64,000 bases of DNA from positions 62,001 to 126,000 of the forward strand of contig NZ_JAHEBV010000003.1 in the NCBI RefSeq assembly GCF_024642085.1, written 5' to 3'. This DNA is from Novosphingobium sp. Its GTDB lineage: Bacteria > Pseudomonadota > Alphaproteobacteria > Sphingomonadales > Sphingomonadaceae. The stretch's first letter is position 1. Every line of letters begins with the position of its first letter. The notes beneath the pieces are model-generated. The model did not search any database and was not told the origin of the DNA. It worked only from the letters and a program-made list of their open reading frames with translations. Below are positions 43,661 to 53,104 of this stretch, in pieces. Both the position numbers and the translations under genes were made by a program.

Positions 43661-44544
43661 CGCCTGACCGGTTCTGCAACTTTGCCGCTATCGACTGGTC
43701 GGGTGCGGCTGGTGAGCGGCATCGCGGCATCGCCGTTGCCCTGCTGCGTGCTGACGAGATTACGCCCGCGATCATCCGGGCCGGACATCGCTGGTCGCGC
43801 CCCGAGGTGCTGGAATGGCTGCTGAACGATATGCCACACAATACACTTGTCGGCTTCGACATGGGCATCAGCCTGGCTCACGCAGACTGCGGTGCATTTT
43901 TCCCGGAATGGGCAGACAGTCCGGTTGATGCCAAGGCGCTGTGGGCCATGGTCGACCGGATCTGCAGCGATGATCCGCACTTGGCGGTCACGTCGTTTGT
44001 GAACCATCCCGAAGCCGCACGGCACTTCCGCCGCCACGGCGGGCGTGAAGGGGACCGGTTTGGCGCACAGGGCATCGCAGGGGGACGCGGCCGGCTTCGC
44101 GTGACCGAACGCGCGCAGGAAAAGCTTGGCTGCAAGCCCTATTCAAACTTCAACCTGGTAGGTGCAGCGCAGGTTGGGAAATCCAGCCTTACGGGCATGC
44201 GGCTGCTCCACCAGCTGGATGGACGTCTGCCGGTCTGGCCGGTCGATCCGCTGCCGCCAACCGGTTCGGTCATAACCGAGATTTACACCGCCATTGCCGC
44301 GATCGCAGGCGGGCGAAGCGCTGGCCGATCAAAGGTGCGCGACTACGCCGGGTTGAACGACGTATTGGCGCGGCTCAACTGCGGTCATGTTCCCGGACAA
44401 GGCCCGATTGCCGATCACGAAAGCGACGCTCTGATAACCGCCGGCTGGCTGCGCCGGGCAGCTCAGGACGCGGCCTTGTGGACCCCCAAATGCCTGACTC
44501 AGCAAATTGCACGAACAGAGGGGTGGACCTTCGGCGCTCCTTAG
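43657..44544 (+). CDS. Hypothetical RNase H-like fold protein (DUF429-like)
   Basis: 295 residues starting with TTG that overlaps the previous stop (TTGA). The start FAAIDWSGAAGERHRGIAVAL and the later LVGFDMGISLAH suggest an RNase H-like fold as in DUF429 proteins (IDWSGA is characteristic), and DHESDALITAGWLRR at the end carries acidic residues in a plausible active site. A nuclease or ATPase role is possible but not shown. Confidence 0.6.
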   Translation: MTPDRFCNFAAIDWSGAAGERHRGIAVALLRADEITPAIIRAGHRWSRPEVLEWLLNDMPHNTLVGFDMGISLAHADCGAFFPEWADSPVDAKALWAMVDRICSDDPHLAVTSFVNHPEAARHFRRHGGREGDRFGAQGIAGGRGRLRVTERAQEKLGCKPYSNFNLVGAAQVGKSSLTGMRLLHQLDGRLPVWPVDPLPPTGSVITEIYTAIAAIAGGRSAGRSKVRDYAGLNDVLARLNCGHVPGQGPIADHESDALITAGWLRRAAQDAALWTPKCLTQQIARTEGWTFGAP

Positions 44545-44575
44545 TTCTAAGGACGCCTGCACATAAGGCCACGTT

Positions 44576-44651
<76 letters not shown>

Positions 44652-44678
44652 TTTTCATCGCGGGAGCAGCCGGCACCA

Positions 44679-45668
44679 ATGCTAGCCGACATGATCGAAC
44701 GCTTGCTGGACCGTCATCTGGATGATGCAGCGCAGGCCCAGGCGCGCGAAGGGCAGTGGCTGCCCGCGCTGTGGGCCGAGGTTGAGGAAATGGGCCTGCC
44801 GCTGGCACTGCTGACCGAAGACCAAGGCGGCTTCGGCCTGAGCTTTGAGGAAGCTGGCGAGGCGCTGCGCCTGCTTGGCCGCCATGCCATGCCGCTGCCT
44901 GTTGTTGAAACCATGGCCGCGAACCAGTTGCTGGCCGCCGCTGGTTTGCCGCTGGCAGAAGGCGCAGCCGGTCTGGCACGGGCCGATGATCTCAAGCTGA
45001 TTGATGGACGCCTGACCGGCACCGTTCCGCGGGTGGCGTGGGGCGAACAGATCGGTTGCCTGGCACTGGCCGTGGGCGATAGACTGTACCGCGTGCCGCG
45101 CAGCGGCTGGAGCGTTGCCGAACAAGGGACATCGCTCAACTTTCACCCCCGACCCAGCCTGGCGATCGATTGGGCGGTCGATGCGTCTGCGCCGCTACCG
45201 CATTGCCCGCTGGCCGCCGGCGCGACCGTGCGCGCTTTCCAGATCGCTGGGGCTCTCGAAGCCGCACTGGCCATGACTCTCGACCACACAGCGACCCGCG
45301 TCCAGTTCGGCAAGCCGCTGCAAAAGAACCAGGTTGTCCAGCACGAACTGGCCAAGCTGGCGGGCGAATTGGCCTGCGCCACTGCCGCCGCCGATCTGGC
45401 GGGCGAAGCTCTGGCGCGCGGCGATACATTGGGCGTTGCGGCAGGATCGCTGCGCGCACGCGAAGCCGCCGGAACCGGAGCCGGTATCGCCACGCAGATG
45501 CACGGCGCGATCGGGTTTACGCGCGAACACCGGCTGCACCTTTACACGACAGCCCTGTGGACCTGGCGCGACGAGTTTGGTGGACAGGTCTTTTGGGCAA
45601 CGCAGCTAGGCCGCGCTGCGATAACCGCTGGCGGACAAGGCTATTGGCCGATGGTAACAGCCTTATGA
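44679..45668 (+). CDS. Acyl-CoA dehydrogenase (small, 329 aa)
   Basis: FAD enzyme of the acyl-CoA dehydrogenase superfamily: ALLTEDQGGFGLSFEEAGEALRLLGRHAMPLPV in the N-terminal domain, a shortened beta-domain, and the C-terminal helices TATRVQFGKPLQKNQVVQHELAKLAGEL and QMHGAIGFTREHRLHLY. At 329 residues it is shorter than usual (about 380). It overlaps by four bases a second, normal-length member; such pairs often form heteromeric enzymes, as in steroid or aromatic side-chain oxidation. Confidence 0.9.
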   Translation: MLADMIERLLDRHLDDAAQAQAREGQWLPALWAEVEEMGLPLALLTEDQGGFGLSFEEAGEALRLLGRHAMPLPVVETMAANQLLAAAGLPLAEGAAGLARADDLKLIDGRLTGTVPRVAWGEQIGCLALAVGDRLYRVPRSGWSVAEQGTSLNFHPRPSLAIDWAVDASAPLPHCPLAAGATVRAFQIAGALEAALAMTLDHTATRVQFGKPLQKNQVVQHELAKLAGELACATAAADLAGEALARGDTLGVAAGSLRAREAAGTGAGIATQMHGAIGFTREHRLHLYTTALWTWRDEFGGQVFWATQLGRAAITAGGQGYWPMVTAL

Positions 45669-46819
45669 GTGCAATCCCCTTCCCCGCCCCGCCAGCCGAC
45701 AGCCCCGAGGTCGTGGCCCTGCGCACCCAGTTTCGGGCTTTCCTGCACCAGCAGCTGGGCGATCGTACTCCGCGTCAGCGCAGCGATAACTGGTACGGCT
45801 TCAGCCGTGACTTCTCGCGGGCGATGGGCCACGCCGGATACCTCGGCATGACCTGGCCCAAACAGTATGGCGGGCATGAACGCAGCGCGTTTGAACGTGC
45901 TGTCATCGTCGAGGAATCGCTTGCCTCGGGCGCTCCGGTTGGTGCCCACTGGATCGCCGACCGGCAGAGCGGCCCGTCGATCCTGAAGTTCGGGACCGAC
46001 GAACAAAAGGACACGATCCTGCCGCGCATCGCGGCGGGCGAGCTTGCCTTCGGCATCGGGATGAGCGAGCCTGATAGTGGCTCCGACCTGGCAGCGACGC
46101 GGACCAAGGCAGTGCGCGACGGCGATCTATACCGTGTCACCGGCACCAAGGTCTGGACCAGCTTTGCGCATGAGGCTGACTATGTGATCCTGTTCTGCCG
46201 GACCAGCGGCACACCGGCCGACCGGCACCAGGGCACAAGCCAGCTTCTGGTCAACCTCAAGGACACTCCAGGTTTGACGATTCGGCCGATCATCGACCTG
46301 GCCGGTCAGCATCATTTCAACGAGATGCACTTCGAAGATGCGATCGTTCCGGCAAAGTATCTGCTTGGCAAGGAAGGCGATGGCTGGAACCAGGTGATGA
46401 GCGAACTGGCTTTCGAACGTTCAGGCCCCGAACGCTTTCTGTCCTCGATCGAACTGATGCTCCAGCTGCTCAACATGCTGAAAGGGCGTGATGACGATGC
46501 GGCGCTGGCCACCATCGGCCGCCTGACCGCGCAGCTTGCCGTGCTTCGGCGACTGTCCCGCTCTGTCGCGGCGATGTTGCAGGACAAGCAGGATGCAGCG
46601 CTGCAGGCGTCTATCGTGAAAGACGTCGGTGCGGTGTGGGAACAGACCCTGCCCGACTTTGCCCGCCAGCTGGTCGATGCCGAACCCGACCCGCGCAGCG
46701 CGGCGGCCTATGCCGGGGTGCTGGCCAACATTGTCCATAATGCGCCGAGCTGGTCCTTGCGTGGCGGCACGCGCGAGATCCTGCGCGGGATCATCGCCCG
46801 GGGTCTGGGAACCCGCTAA
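45665..46819 (+). CDS. Acyl-CoA dehydrogenase (384 aa)
   Basis: 384 residues. YLGMTWPKQYGGHERSAFERAVIVEE, FGIGMSEPDSGSDLAATRTKA (FAD/substrate loop), TGTKVWTSFAHEADYVIL and the C-terminal SLRGGTREILRGIIARGLG. Starts with ATGA on the stop of the first dehydrogenase, so the two are likely partners. Substrate unknown; a large CoA thioester is possible. Confidence 0.93.
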   Translation: MSAIPFPAPPADSPEVVALRTQFRAFLHQQLGDRTPRQRSDNWYGFSRDFSRAMGHAGYLGMTWPKQYGGHERSAFERAVIVEESLASGAPVGAHWIADRQSGPSILKFGTDEQKDTILPRIAAGELAFGIGMSEPDSGSDLAATRTKAVRDGDLYRVTGTKVWTSFAHEADYVILFCRTSGTPADRHQGTSQLLVNLKDTPGLTIRPIIDLAGQHHFNEMHFEDAIVPAKYLLGKEGDGWNQVMSELAFERSGPERFLSSIELMLQLLNMLKGRDDDAALATIGRLTAQLAVLRRLSRSVAAMLQDKQDAALQASIVKDVGAVWEQTLPDFARQLVDAEPDPRSAAAYAGVLANIVHNAPSWSLRGGTREILRGIIARGLGTR

Positions 46820-46822
46820 TCC

Positions 46823-46838
46823 GGTTGCAATTGTAACC
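46823..46838. promoter_or_regulatory. Palindromic site before kynA
   Basis: GGTTGCAATTGTAACC is a 16-bp palindrome with one mismatched pair, 22 bases before the kynA ATG. Could be an operator, for example for a Lrp-type KynR-like regulator, but no such gene is in the window. Confidence 0.3.
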
Positions 46839-46860
46839 TTACCGGTCGATGGTTTGCGCC

Positions 46861-47652
46861 ATGACCGAGACGATGACCTATGCCCGCTATCTATCGCTGG
46901 ATGACTTGCTCGATTGCCAGCACCCACGCTCGGACGCCGATGACGAGCTGCTGTTCATCATCATCCACCAGACCAAGGAATTGTGGCTCAAACAGATGAT
47001 TTGCGAACTGCACCTGGCCTTGGCGCAGGTCCGCGCCGATCACTTGGTTCCTGCGTACAAGGCGCTGGCGCGGGTCAGCCGGATTCAGGCGGTGATGACG
47101 CTGAGCTGGGACGTTCTGGCGACCATGACCCCCAGCGATTATACCCGCTTTCGTGATGCGCTGGGCCCGTCGAGTGGGTTCCAGTCGGACCAGTTCCGGA
47201 CTGTAGAATACATCTTGGGGCTGAAGGACAGCAAGTTCCTGTCCTATCAGGGTGACCGCCCCCATGCGCTTGCCGCGATGGAGCAGGCGCTTGCCGCGCC
47301 CAGCCTGTGGGACGAAACGCTGGGTGCGGCAGCGCGGGCAGGTCTGCCCATTCCGCACGAGGTTCTGGCGCGCGACGTGACGCAGCCTTACCTGCCAAAC
47401 GAAGCGGTCGAGGTGGCACTGCTGTCAGTATACCGTGATACCGAACGTTATTGGGACCTTTATCAATTGGCCGAAAAGCTGGTCGATCTGGACGATGCAA
47501 TGGCATCTTGGCGGCACAAGCACGTGCTGACTGTGGAGCGGGTGATTGGCGGGAAGCGCGGTACCGGCGGCACCGCCGGCGCAAGTTATCTCCATTCGAC
47601 CCTGACCAAGCGCGCTTTCCCTGAACTGTGGTCGCTTCGGACTGCGCTATGA
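46861..47652 (+). CDS. kynA: Tryptophan 2,3-dioxygenase
   Basis: 263 residues. Haem enzyme opening the indole ring of L-tryptophan to N-formylkynurenine. Marks: FIIIHQTKELWLKQM, SRIQAVMTLSWDVLATMTP, SSGFQSDQFRTVEYILG, and the haem ligand region RHKHVLTVERVIGGKRGTGGTAG. I use ATG 46861 (MTETMTYARY). It overlaps by four bases a class-V PLP enzyme gene, probably the kynureninase. No formamidase gene is adjacent. Confidence 0.96.
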   Translation: MTETMTYARYLSLDDLLDCQHPRSDADDELLFIIIHQTKELWLKQMICELHLALAQVRADHLVPAYKALARVSRIQAVMTLSWDVLATMTPSDYTRFRDALGPSSGFQSDQFRTVEYILGLKDSKFLSYQGDRPHALAAMEQALAAPSLWDETLGAAARAGLPIPHEVLARDVTQPYLPNEAVEVALLSVYRDTERYWDLYQLAEKLVDLDDAMASWRHKHVLTVERVIGGKRGTGGTAGASYLHSTLTKRAFPELWSLRTAL

Positions 47653-48752
47653 GTTTCAAGCGCTTGTTTTCCCGGTCATTGGATGCCGCGCCCGGGCGGC
47701 TGCACTTTGCCGCGCACAGCCACCATCTGTGGCCCGATGCAAGCTGGCAGGGACAGGCGCAAGCTTGGCAGGATGCGGCCCGGCTGGCCGATTACAAATG
47801 GGACCACATCCTTGCCCAAGTCGTCCCCCAAGCCCAGCGCTTTGTCGCCCATGAATTGAACCTGCCCGATCCGGCGACGATTGCCTTTGCGCCCAACACA
47901 CACGATTTTCTTGTGCGGATCGTGTCAGCCCTGCCCATGGCCCGGCCCCGCATTCTGGCCAGCGATGGTGAGTTTCACTCGTTCCGCCGCCAGGCGCTGC
48001 GCTGGGCCGAAGCCGGGCGGATCGACCTGGTCACCGTTCCACTGAACCGACTGGTTGACGCGGCCAAAACCGGACCGTTCGACCTGGTTTTTGCGAGCCA
48101 GGTGCAGTTCAACTCAGGCCAGGCGCTGCCTGGATTGGACAGTCTGGCCGCGCTGGCCGCGCCTGATGGCCCGTGGGTGGTGATTGACGGCTACCACGGC
48201 TTCATGGCGACCCCGACAGACCTGTCTGCCATCGCGGAGCGCGTATTCTATCTGTCTGGCGGGTACAAATACGCGATGGCCGGTGAAGGCGTCTGCTTTC
48301 TTCACGCGCCCGCCGGCTTTGCCCCGCGTCCCGAAGTGACCGGCTGGTACGCCGCGTTCGACAATCTGGCCGAGCAGCAGGGCGGGGTCGGTTATGCGGC
48401 TGATGGTCGCCGGTTTCTGGGCAGCACCTTTGATCCATCGGGCCTGTACCGCTTCAATGCCGTTCAGCGCATGCTGACGGAAAAGAAACTCACGACGGCG
48501 AAAATCTCGGACCACTGCGACCGCTTGAAACAGCGATTTCTTGGCGCCGATCCGCTTCCTTCGCTGCGCGTCATCAGCGGCCCGCAGGCGCGGTTCCTGG
48601 CGCTGCAAGGTGCAGACGCCCCGGCCATTCATGCCGCGATTGCTGCCAGGGATGTCGTCACAGATTTGCGCAGCGACGTGCTGCGGATCGGTTTTGCGCT
48701 TTATAACGATGCGGCTGACGTCGACGCTTTGATCGCCCGCATCGGCGCCTGA
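47649..48752 (+). CDS. kynU: Class-V aminotransferase-fold PLP enzyme, probable kynureninase
   Basis: 367 residues: HFAAHSHHLWPD near the start, IAFAPNTHDFLVRIVSALP, VVIDGYHGFMATP and the Schiff-base segment LSGGYKYAMAGEG (Lys about 207). The fold is that of kynureninase and its relatives (cleaves kynurenine to anthranilate and alanine). The coupling to kynA by an ATGA overlap is the main reason for the assignment; the protein is shorter than typical kynureninases (about 410). Confidence 0.7.
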   Translation: MSFKRLFSRSLDAAPGRLHFAAHSHHLWPDASWQGQAQAWQDAARLADYKWDHILAQVVPQAQRFVAHELNLPDPATIAFAPNTHDFLVRIVSALPMARPRILASDGEFHSFRRQALRWAEAGRIDLVTVPLNRLVDAAKTGPFDLVFASQVQFNSGQALPGLDSLAALAAPDGPWVVIDGYHGFMATPTDLSAIAERVFYLSGGYKYAMAGEGVCFLHAPAGFAPRPEVTGWYAAFDNLAEQQGGVGYAADGRRFLGSTFDPSGLYRFNAVQRMLTEKKLTTAKISDHCDRLKQRFLGADPLPSLRVISGPQARFLALQGADAPAIHAAIAARDVVTDLRSDVLRIGFALYNDAADVDALIARIGA

Positions 48753-48756
48753 AACG

Positions 48757-48790
48757 AAGGGCCCCGCCGGATTGCTCCGCCGGGGCCCTT
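48757..48790. terminator. Shared terminator between kynU and the second TonB receptor
   Basis: AAGGGCCCCG (48757-48766) pairs with CGGGGCCCTT (48781-48790); inside it CGG/CCG continue the stem around ATTGCT after one mismatch. It stands between two convergent genes and ends in TT on the plus strand and TT on the minus strand. Confidence 0.7.
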
Positions 48791-48809
48791 GGTCAGCCGG
48801 TTGGCCGCA

Positions 48810-51071
48810 TCAGAACTTTACGCCCACTTCGACGCCGAAGATCCGCGGTTCATTGACCATGGCGGTCAGGTTGTTGAAATCGATTCCCGACACCGCCGAG
48901 ACATCGTTCGTAACGTTGCGGACAAAACCGGCGATGTCATAGCGCCCCGTGCGGTAACCCAGGCGGATCCCGCCTTCGAGCATGCTGTCGTCACTGAACT
49001 CAACCGATTCATACAAGAAGAACTGCACTTTCGAACGGTAAGCCCAGTCGGTAAAGACATAGACCTCGCCATTGCCGACCGGGGCTGCGTATCCTGCAGT
49101 CCAGTTGGCGGTCCAGCGCGGGCTTTGCGGCAGCTGGTTGCCGTTGATCGAGAAGATCCCCGGGCTGCCGACGCGCACCGGATCAAGCACGGTGCACGCC
49201 GCTCCGCATCCTGCGACGTAAAGGCTGGGATCCTTGATTTCGTTGTGATTGTACGAAACCCCGGCTGTCAGCGTCAGGCCGCGGGTCGGACGGGCTTCAA
49301 ATTCCGCTTCGAAGCCATAGCCATCGACCTTCTTGGCGTTGATCAGGGTGGTGAAGTTGGAGGCGCCGCCCACTGCTGTCAGCTGCAGGTTATCGGTTGA
49401 AAAGTAGAAGCCGGTCAGGTTGAATCGCGCCTTGCCGCCTGCAAACGAGGATTTCAGCCCGCCTTCATAGCTCATCGTGGTTTCGCTATCGGCCACCGAC
49501 AGGGTGCGGCCAAACAACAGACGGCCCTGGATGGAGGGCGCGCGATAACCCTTGGCAACGCGGGCGAACAGGTTGATCTCTTCGCTCAGCGGCAAGGTTG
49601 CTGCCGCGTCCCAGGTAAGCACGTCATCACCCACGCTGGCGTTCTGCGGGGTTACCGGGCCGCCAAGGCCAAGGAAGCCCGGGCGGGTATCGACCGGACG
49701 CGATGCGACCATGTCGCGCTTGTCGTGGTTGTAACGCGCGCCAGCCTGAACCTTCAGTCCGTTTTCGAACTGGTAATGCAGCGATCCGAACACGCCGATC
49801 GCTTCGCTGTCCTGGCGCTGCACCGCGATCGCCGCAGGCGCGGTATCAGCCGGGTTGCCGTAGTCATAGCTGGCGATGTCGAGCTTTTCGCTGAAGTAGA
49901 AAGCGCCAAACTGAAAACCCAGACCAACTTGATTGTTGGACGCAATCCGCACTTCCTGCGTGAACTGATCCAGGCTGGGTACATCGTCACGCGACTGGGC
50001 CGAGAACGGGATGAAGCCCGGGCCCATTGTCGGCGCGAACTGGTTGCCGAAGCCCCCATCGATATCGCCGCGGCTTTGCAGGTTGCCGTTCCACAGGCTG
50101 CTGACCGATGTGATGGTCACCGGACCGGCGTCATATTCAGCCGTGAAGGCGCCGTTGTAGTTTTCCAAACTTTGGAAGTTGAGCCCATCAGCACGGGTCT
50201 TGCTGCGATCAAATGGAGTTGCCGGGCCGCCAAGACCGATCAGCTTGTTGCTGCCAGTAGCAAACGCATTTGCCCGGAATACCCGCGCGCTGCCTTCGTA
50301 TAGCCGGGTCTGGAACACGGCGCGCAGGGTCAATGCATCGCTGGGCTTGGCCTGGATCTGGAAACGTGCGGCGAAATCGTTGAACCCTTCAAGGTTCTTG
50401 TCGCCAGGCTGGTCAATGTTGTCGACCCAGTTGTCACGGTGCTGGTAAAGCGCCGAAACACGCGCCGAAATGACATCGCTTGCATCGCCGCTGCCCACGC
50501 CGGCTTCGGCGTTGACCGTGCTGAAGCTGCCATAGCTGGCCTTGACGTAGTTCTTGTTCACGGCATCGGGACGTACGGTATCAAACTTGACAATACCGGC
50601 AGGAGTATTGCGGCCAAACAAGGTGCCTTGCGGCCCGCGCAATACTTCGACCTGGTTGACATCGAACACCGGGAAACCCTTAAGGATGGGGTTTTCCAGG
50701 ACCACTTCGTCATAAACCAGGCTGACCGGCTGCGACGCATTGAGATCGAAATCGGTATTGCCCAGTCCGCGAATGTAGAAGCGCGGGAAAGTGCGGCCGA
50801 ATGAACTTTCGATGTTGAGGCTGGGGACGCGTCCCGCCAGCGCACGGATATCGGCGCCGGCCCCGGTAACGGCGGCCAGGGCATCTCCGTTCAACGCCGC
50901 AACCGAAATCGGCACGTCCTTCTGGTTTTCCGAAACGCGCTGGGCTGTGACGATGATTTCCTGAAGGCCTTCATCGTCGGCGCTTTGTGCCTGGGCCGGC
51001 GCAGCAATGGCAATCGAAAGTGCAAGCGCCGCCAAGGCGCTCGACTGGCGGAGAGGCAGGATGCGGGTCAT
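48810..51071 (-). CDS. TonB-dependent outer-membrane receptor (second)
   Basis: 753 residues. Signal peptide (about 1-28, PAQAQS), TonB-box-like EIIVTAQRVSENQKDVPISV, plug (about 45-165, FYIRGLGNTDFDLNASQPV, QVEVLRGPQGTLFGRNTPAGIVK) and a barrel ending IFGVEVGVKF. Its plug resembles that of the receptor at 33.5 kb. Convergent with kynU; ligand unknown, though its place beside acyl-CoA dehydrogenase and tryptophan genes may hint at a catabolic substrate. Confidence 0.93.
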   Translation of the reverse strand: MTRILPLRQSSALAALALSIAIAAPAQAQSADDEGLQEIIVTAQRVSENQKDVPISVAALNGDALAAVTGAGADIRALAGRVPSLNIESSFGRTFPRFYIRGLGNTDFDLNASQPVSLVYDEVVLENPILKGFPVFDVNQVEVLRGPQGTLFGRNTPAGIVKFDTVRPDAVNKNYVKASYGSFSTVNAEAGVGSGDASDVISARVSALYQHRDNWVDNIDQPGDKNLEGFNDFAARFQIQAKPSDALTLRAVFQTRLYEGSARVFRANAFATGSNKLIGLGGPATPFDRSKTRADGLNFQSLENYNGAFTAEYDAGPVTITSVSSLWNGNLQSRGDIDGGFGNQFAPTMGPGFIPFSAQSRDDVPSLDQFTQEVRIASNNQVGLGFQFGAFYFSEKLDIASYDYGNPADTAPAAIAVQRQDSEAIGVFGSLHYQFENGLKVQAGARYNHDKRDMVASRPVDTRPGFLGLGGPVTPQNASVGDDVLTWDAAATLPLSEEINLFARVAKGYRAPSIQGRLLFGRTLSVADSETTMSYEGGLKSSFAGGKARFNLTGFYFSTDNLQLTAVGGASNFTTLINAKKVDGYGFEAEFEARPTRGLTLTAGVSYNHNEIKDPSLYVAGCGAACTVLDPVRVGSPGIFSINGNQLPQSPRWTANWTAGYAAPVGNGEVYVFTDWAYRSKVQFFLYESVEFSDDSMLEGGIRLGYRTGRYDIAGFVRNVTNDVSAVSGIDFNNLTAMVNEPRIFGVEVGVKF

Positions 51072-51224
51072 GGTTTTGCTCCGTTGACCGATGGGATAGG
51101 GAATGGTGCCGCCGCGCTAGACCCTGAGCGGCTGAACGCAAGCAATTGGGCCGTTGCCGCAATAATTTGCCCCCGAACTGTTGCGGCAATGCCGCAGGTG
51201 CGAAGGAGCAGATATCAGGCTACT

Positions 51225-51698
51225 TCAACCGCGCCCCCGATAGGCTTGCACACCCTGATCAGGCACCCACAGGCCCGCTGGCGGCGCATCGCTTTGCCAG
51301 AACACGTCGATCGGAATGCCGCCGCGCGGATACCAGTAGCCACCGATCCGCAGCCAGCGCGGCTTCATTTCGGCAAACAGCCGCTGGCCGATGCCGACCG
51401 TTACGTCCTCATGAAAGCCGCTGTGGTTGCGAAAGCTGCCCAGAAACAGCTTCAGACTTTTCGATTCGACGATCGAATCACCCGGAGCATAATCAATGAC
51501 CAGATGGGCAAAATCGGGCTGACCGGTAACCGGACAAAGCGACGTGAACTCCGGCGCGGCAAAGCGCACGAGATAGAGCGAGCCGTGGCGCGGATTGGCC
51601 ACGTAATCGAGAACGGCAGTGTCGGGTGAGGTCGGAAGCGCGCTGGTCTGCCCCAGATGGAGCGGCCGCGGTCCTTGAGCGGAAGGTGTGTCTGTCAT
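51225..51698 (-). CDS. queF: NADPH-dependent 7-cyano-7-deazaguanine reductase
   Basis: 157 residues of unimodular QueF, which reduces preQ0 to preQ1 in queuosine synthesis. [18 protein letters not shown] contains the catalytic Cys (about 54) and Asp; [22 protein letters not shown] is the family motif with the substrate Glu. Start at ATG 51698 (21 codons inside the longest frame). Works with the yhhQ gene at 26.6 kb in the same pathway. Confidence 0.95.
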   Translation of the reverse strand: MTDTPSAQGPRPLHLGQTSALPTSPDTAVLDYVANPRHGSLYLVRFAAPEFTSLCPVTGQPDFAHLVIDYAPGDSIVESKSLKLFLGSFRNHSGFHEDVTVGIGQRLFAEMKPRWLRIGGYWYPRGGIPIDVFWQSDAPPAGLWVPDQGVQAYRGRG

Positions 51699-51799
51699 GC
51701 AACGGGCCATGCCCTCATCGTGTGCGCGGCACAAGTCGCCGGTTGGAACCGCAGGGTTCACTTCCTATTCAGTGGTGGGGGCGCTAGCGCGCGCCACGG

Positions 51800-53062
51800 A
51801 TGACGGGGATTTTCACAGTGACGATCCAGGCGGATGGCAGATCAGCCGCGGTGAGCAGTGCGATTGCGCTGTCGCTGGCGTGCGTCGCCCATCCCGCATT
51901 CGCCCAGTCAGTCAACGATTACAAGTTGCCGGGCACCGTCACCACTGCCCCCAATCCGCGCGTTCAGGGCCCGGTCGATCCTGATGCGCCAGTGGTCCGC
52001 ACCACCCCGCAGCCAAGCGAAGCGCCCAGTTCCGCGCCAAGCATTACGCCTTTGCCGGTAGCAACTGCGACTCCGGCAATCACAGCGGCGCGTCCGTCTG
52101 CCAATGCCAGCCCGGCAACACGCAGCACGCAGCCGCCGTCTTTACCCTCCCGCGCCGCGCCGTCACCCATTGCCGCGCCGGCAAGTTCGGCTAGCAGCAA
52201 TGACGCGCTGTTACCGCCGCTGGCCGGTCCATCAGCGGCGGCATCGCCGGGCATCGCCATTGGTGATGCTGTTCCCGCGGCAGCAGATACGCCTCCCCCC
52301 GCCGCCCAGTCGGCCGGTCTGTGGCCATGGATTACCGCTGCGCTGGCCGCAATTGCAGGGCTTTTCGCGCTGCTGTGGTGGCGCCGCATAAGGGACGAGC
52401 GAGAGCCCGAAATAACTTTTGAGCCTCCGGTAGTGCGCCAGCCGGCACCGGTAGCTACGCCGGTGCCAGAGCCGGTTGCACCACTGGCGCCTGCCCCCAG
52501 ACAGGCACCGGAAGCGGAAGCGGAACCGGAACCTGCCCCCGCAAACGCCCCTGTTCCCGCGACGACGGCCAGCGCATCCGGACTGGACATCACGCTCGAG
52601 GCGACCAGGATGAGCGCGTCGCTGATGGCGACAACGCTCAATTACAAGTTGATTGTCACAAACCGTGGATCGCAGGTACTGTCCGGCCTCGCGGTGGAAG
52701 GCGACATGGTTTCCGCCCACGCTTCGCTGCCGCAGGACAAGCAGATCGCCAATGATACCCACCGGCTTGAACCGCGGCATATCCTCACCGCGCTGGCCCC
52801 CGGTGAAAGTGCCGAGTTTACCGGACATTTCCGCCTGCCGCTGACCGCAGTCACGCCGATTCGTTCAGGCCAGGCGACCTATTTCGTGCCTCTGGCCCGC
52901 CTGCGTGTGCAGGCCGATACCCCCGGCGGCAGCCCGCTGATCAGCGTCCAGACCTTTGTCGTTGGTGAACTGCCGGAACAGCCGGGTGCGGCGCTGCGCC
53001 CGTTTCGCCTTGACCTTGGCCCCCGAACCTATTCGCGGATCGGTCAGCGCACGGTGAATTAG
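51800..53062 (+). CDS. Hypothetical exported membrane protein with proline-rich linkers
   Basis: 420 residues. An N-terminal signal peptide (about 15-35, AHPAFAQ), a long Ala/Pro/Ser linker (about 55-165), a transmembrane helix (LWPWITAALAAIAGLFALLWW, about 174-194), a second Pro/Ala/Glu linker, and a C-terminal beta domain (about 250-415: LDITLEATRMSASLMATTLNYKLIVTNRG, then GESAEFTGHFRLPL) like a Ig-type or DUF11-type domain. Function unknown; a cell-envelope assembly or surface role is plausible. Confidence 0.7.
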   Translation: MTGIFTVTIQADGRSAAVSSAIALSLACVAHPAFAQSVNDYKLPGTVTTAPNPRVQGPVDPDAPVVRTTPQPSEAPSSAPSITPLPVATATPAITAARPSANASPATRSTQPPSLPSRAAPSPIAAPASSASSNDALLPPLAGPSAAASPGIAIGDAVPAAADTPPPAAQSAGLWPWITAALAAIAGLFALLWWRRIRDEREPEITFEPPVVRQPAPVATPVPEPVAPLAPAPRQAPEAEAEPEPAPANAPVPATTASASGLDITLEATRMSASLMATTLNYKLIVTNRGSQVLSGLAVEGDMVSAHASLPQDKQIANDTHRLEPRHILTALAPGESAEFTGHFRLPLTAVTPIRSGQATYFVPLARLRVQADTPGGSPLISVQTFVVGELPEQPGAALRPFRLDLGPRTYSRIGQRTVN

Positions 53063-53104
53063 GCACGGTTGCGCCCATTTCCACACTCGACGCCGCGCCA
53101 TTGC

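Noticed and set aside
51699..51799. PreQ1 riboswitch before queF (and before yhhQ at 26528-26588)
   Set aside because: The sequences before both genes lack the short preQ1 pseudoknot pattern with its A-rich tail.
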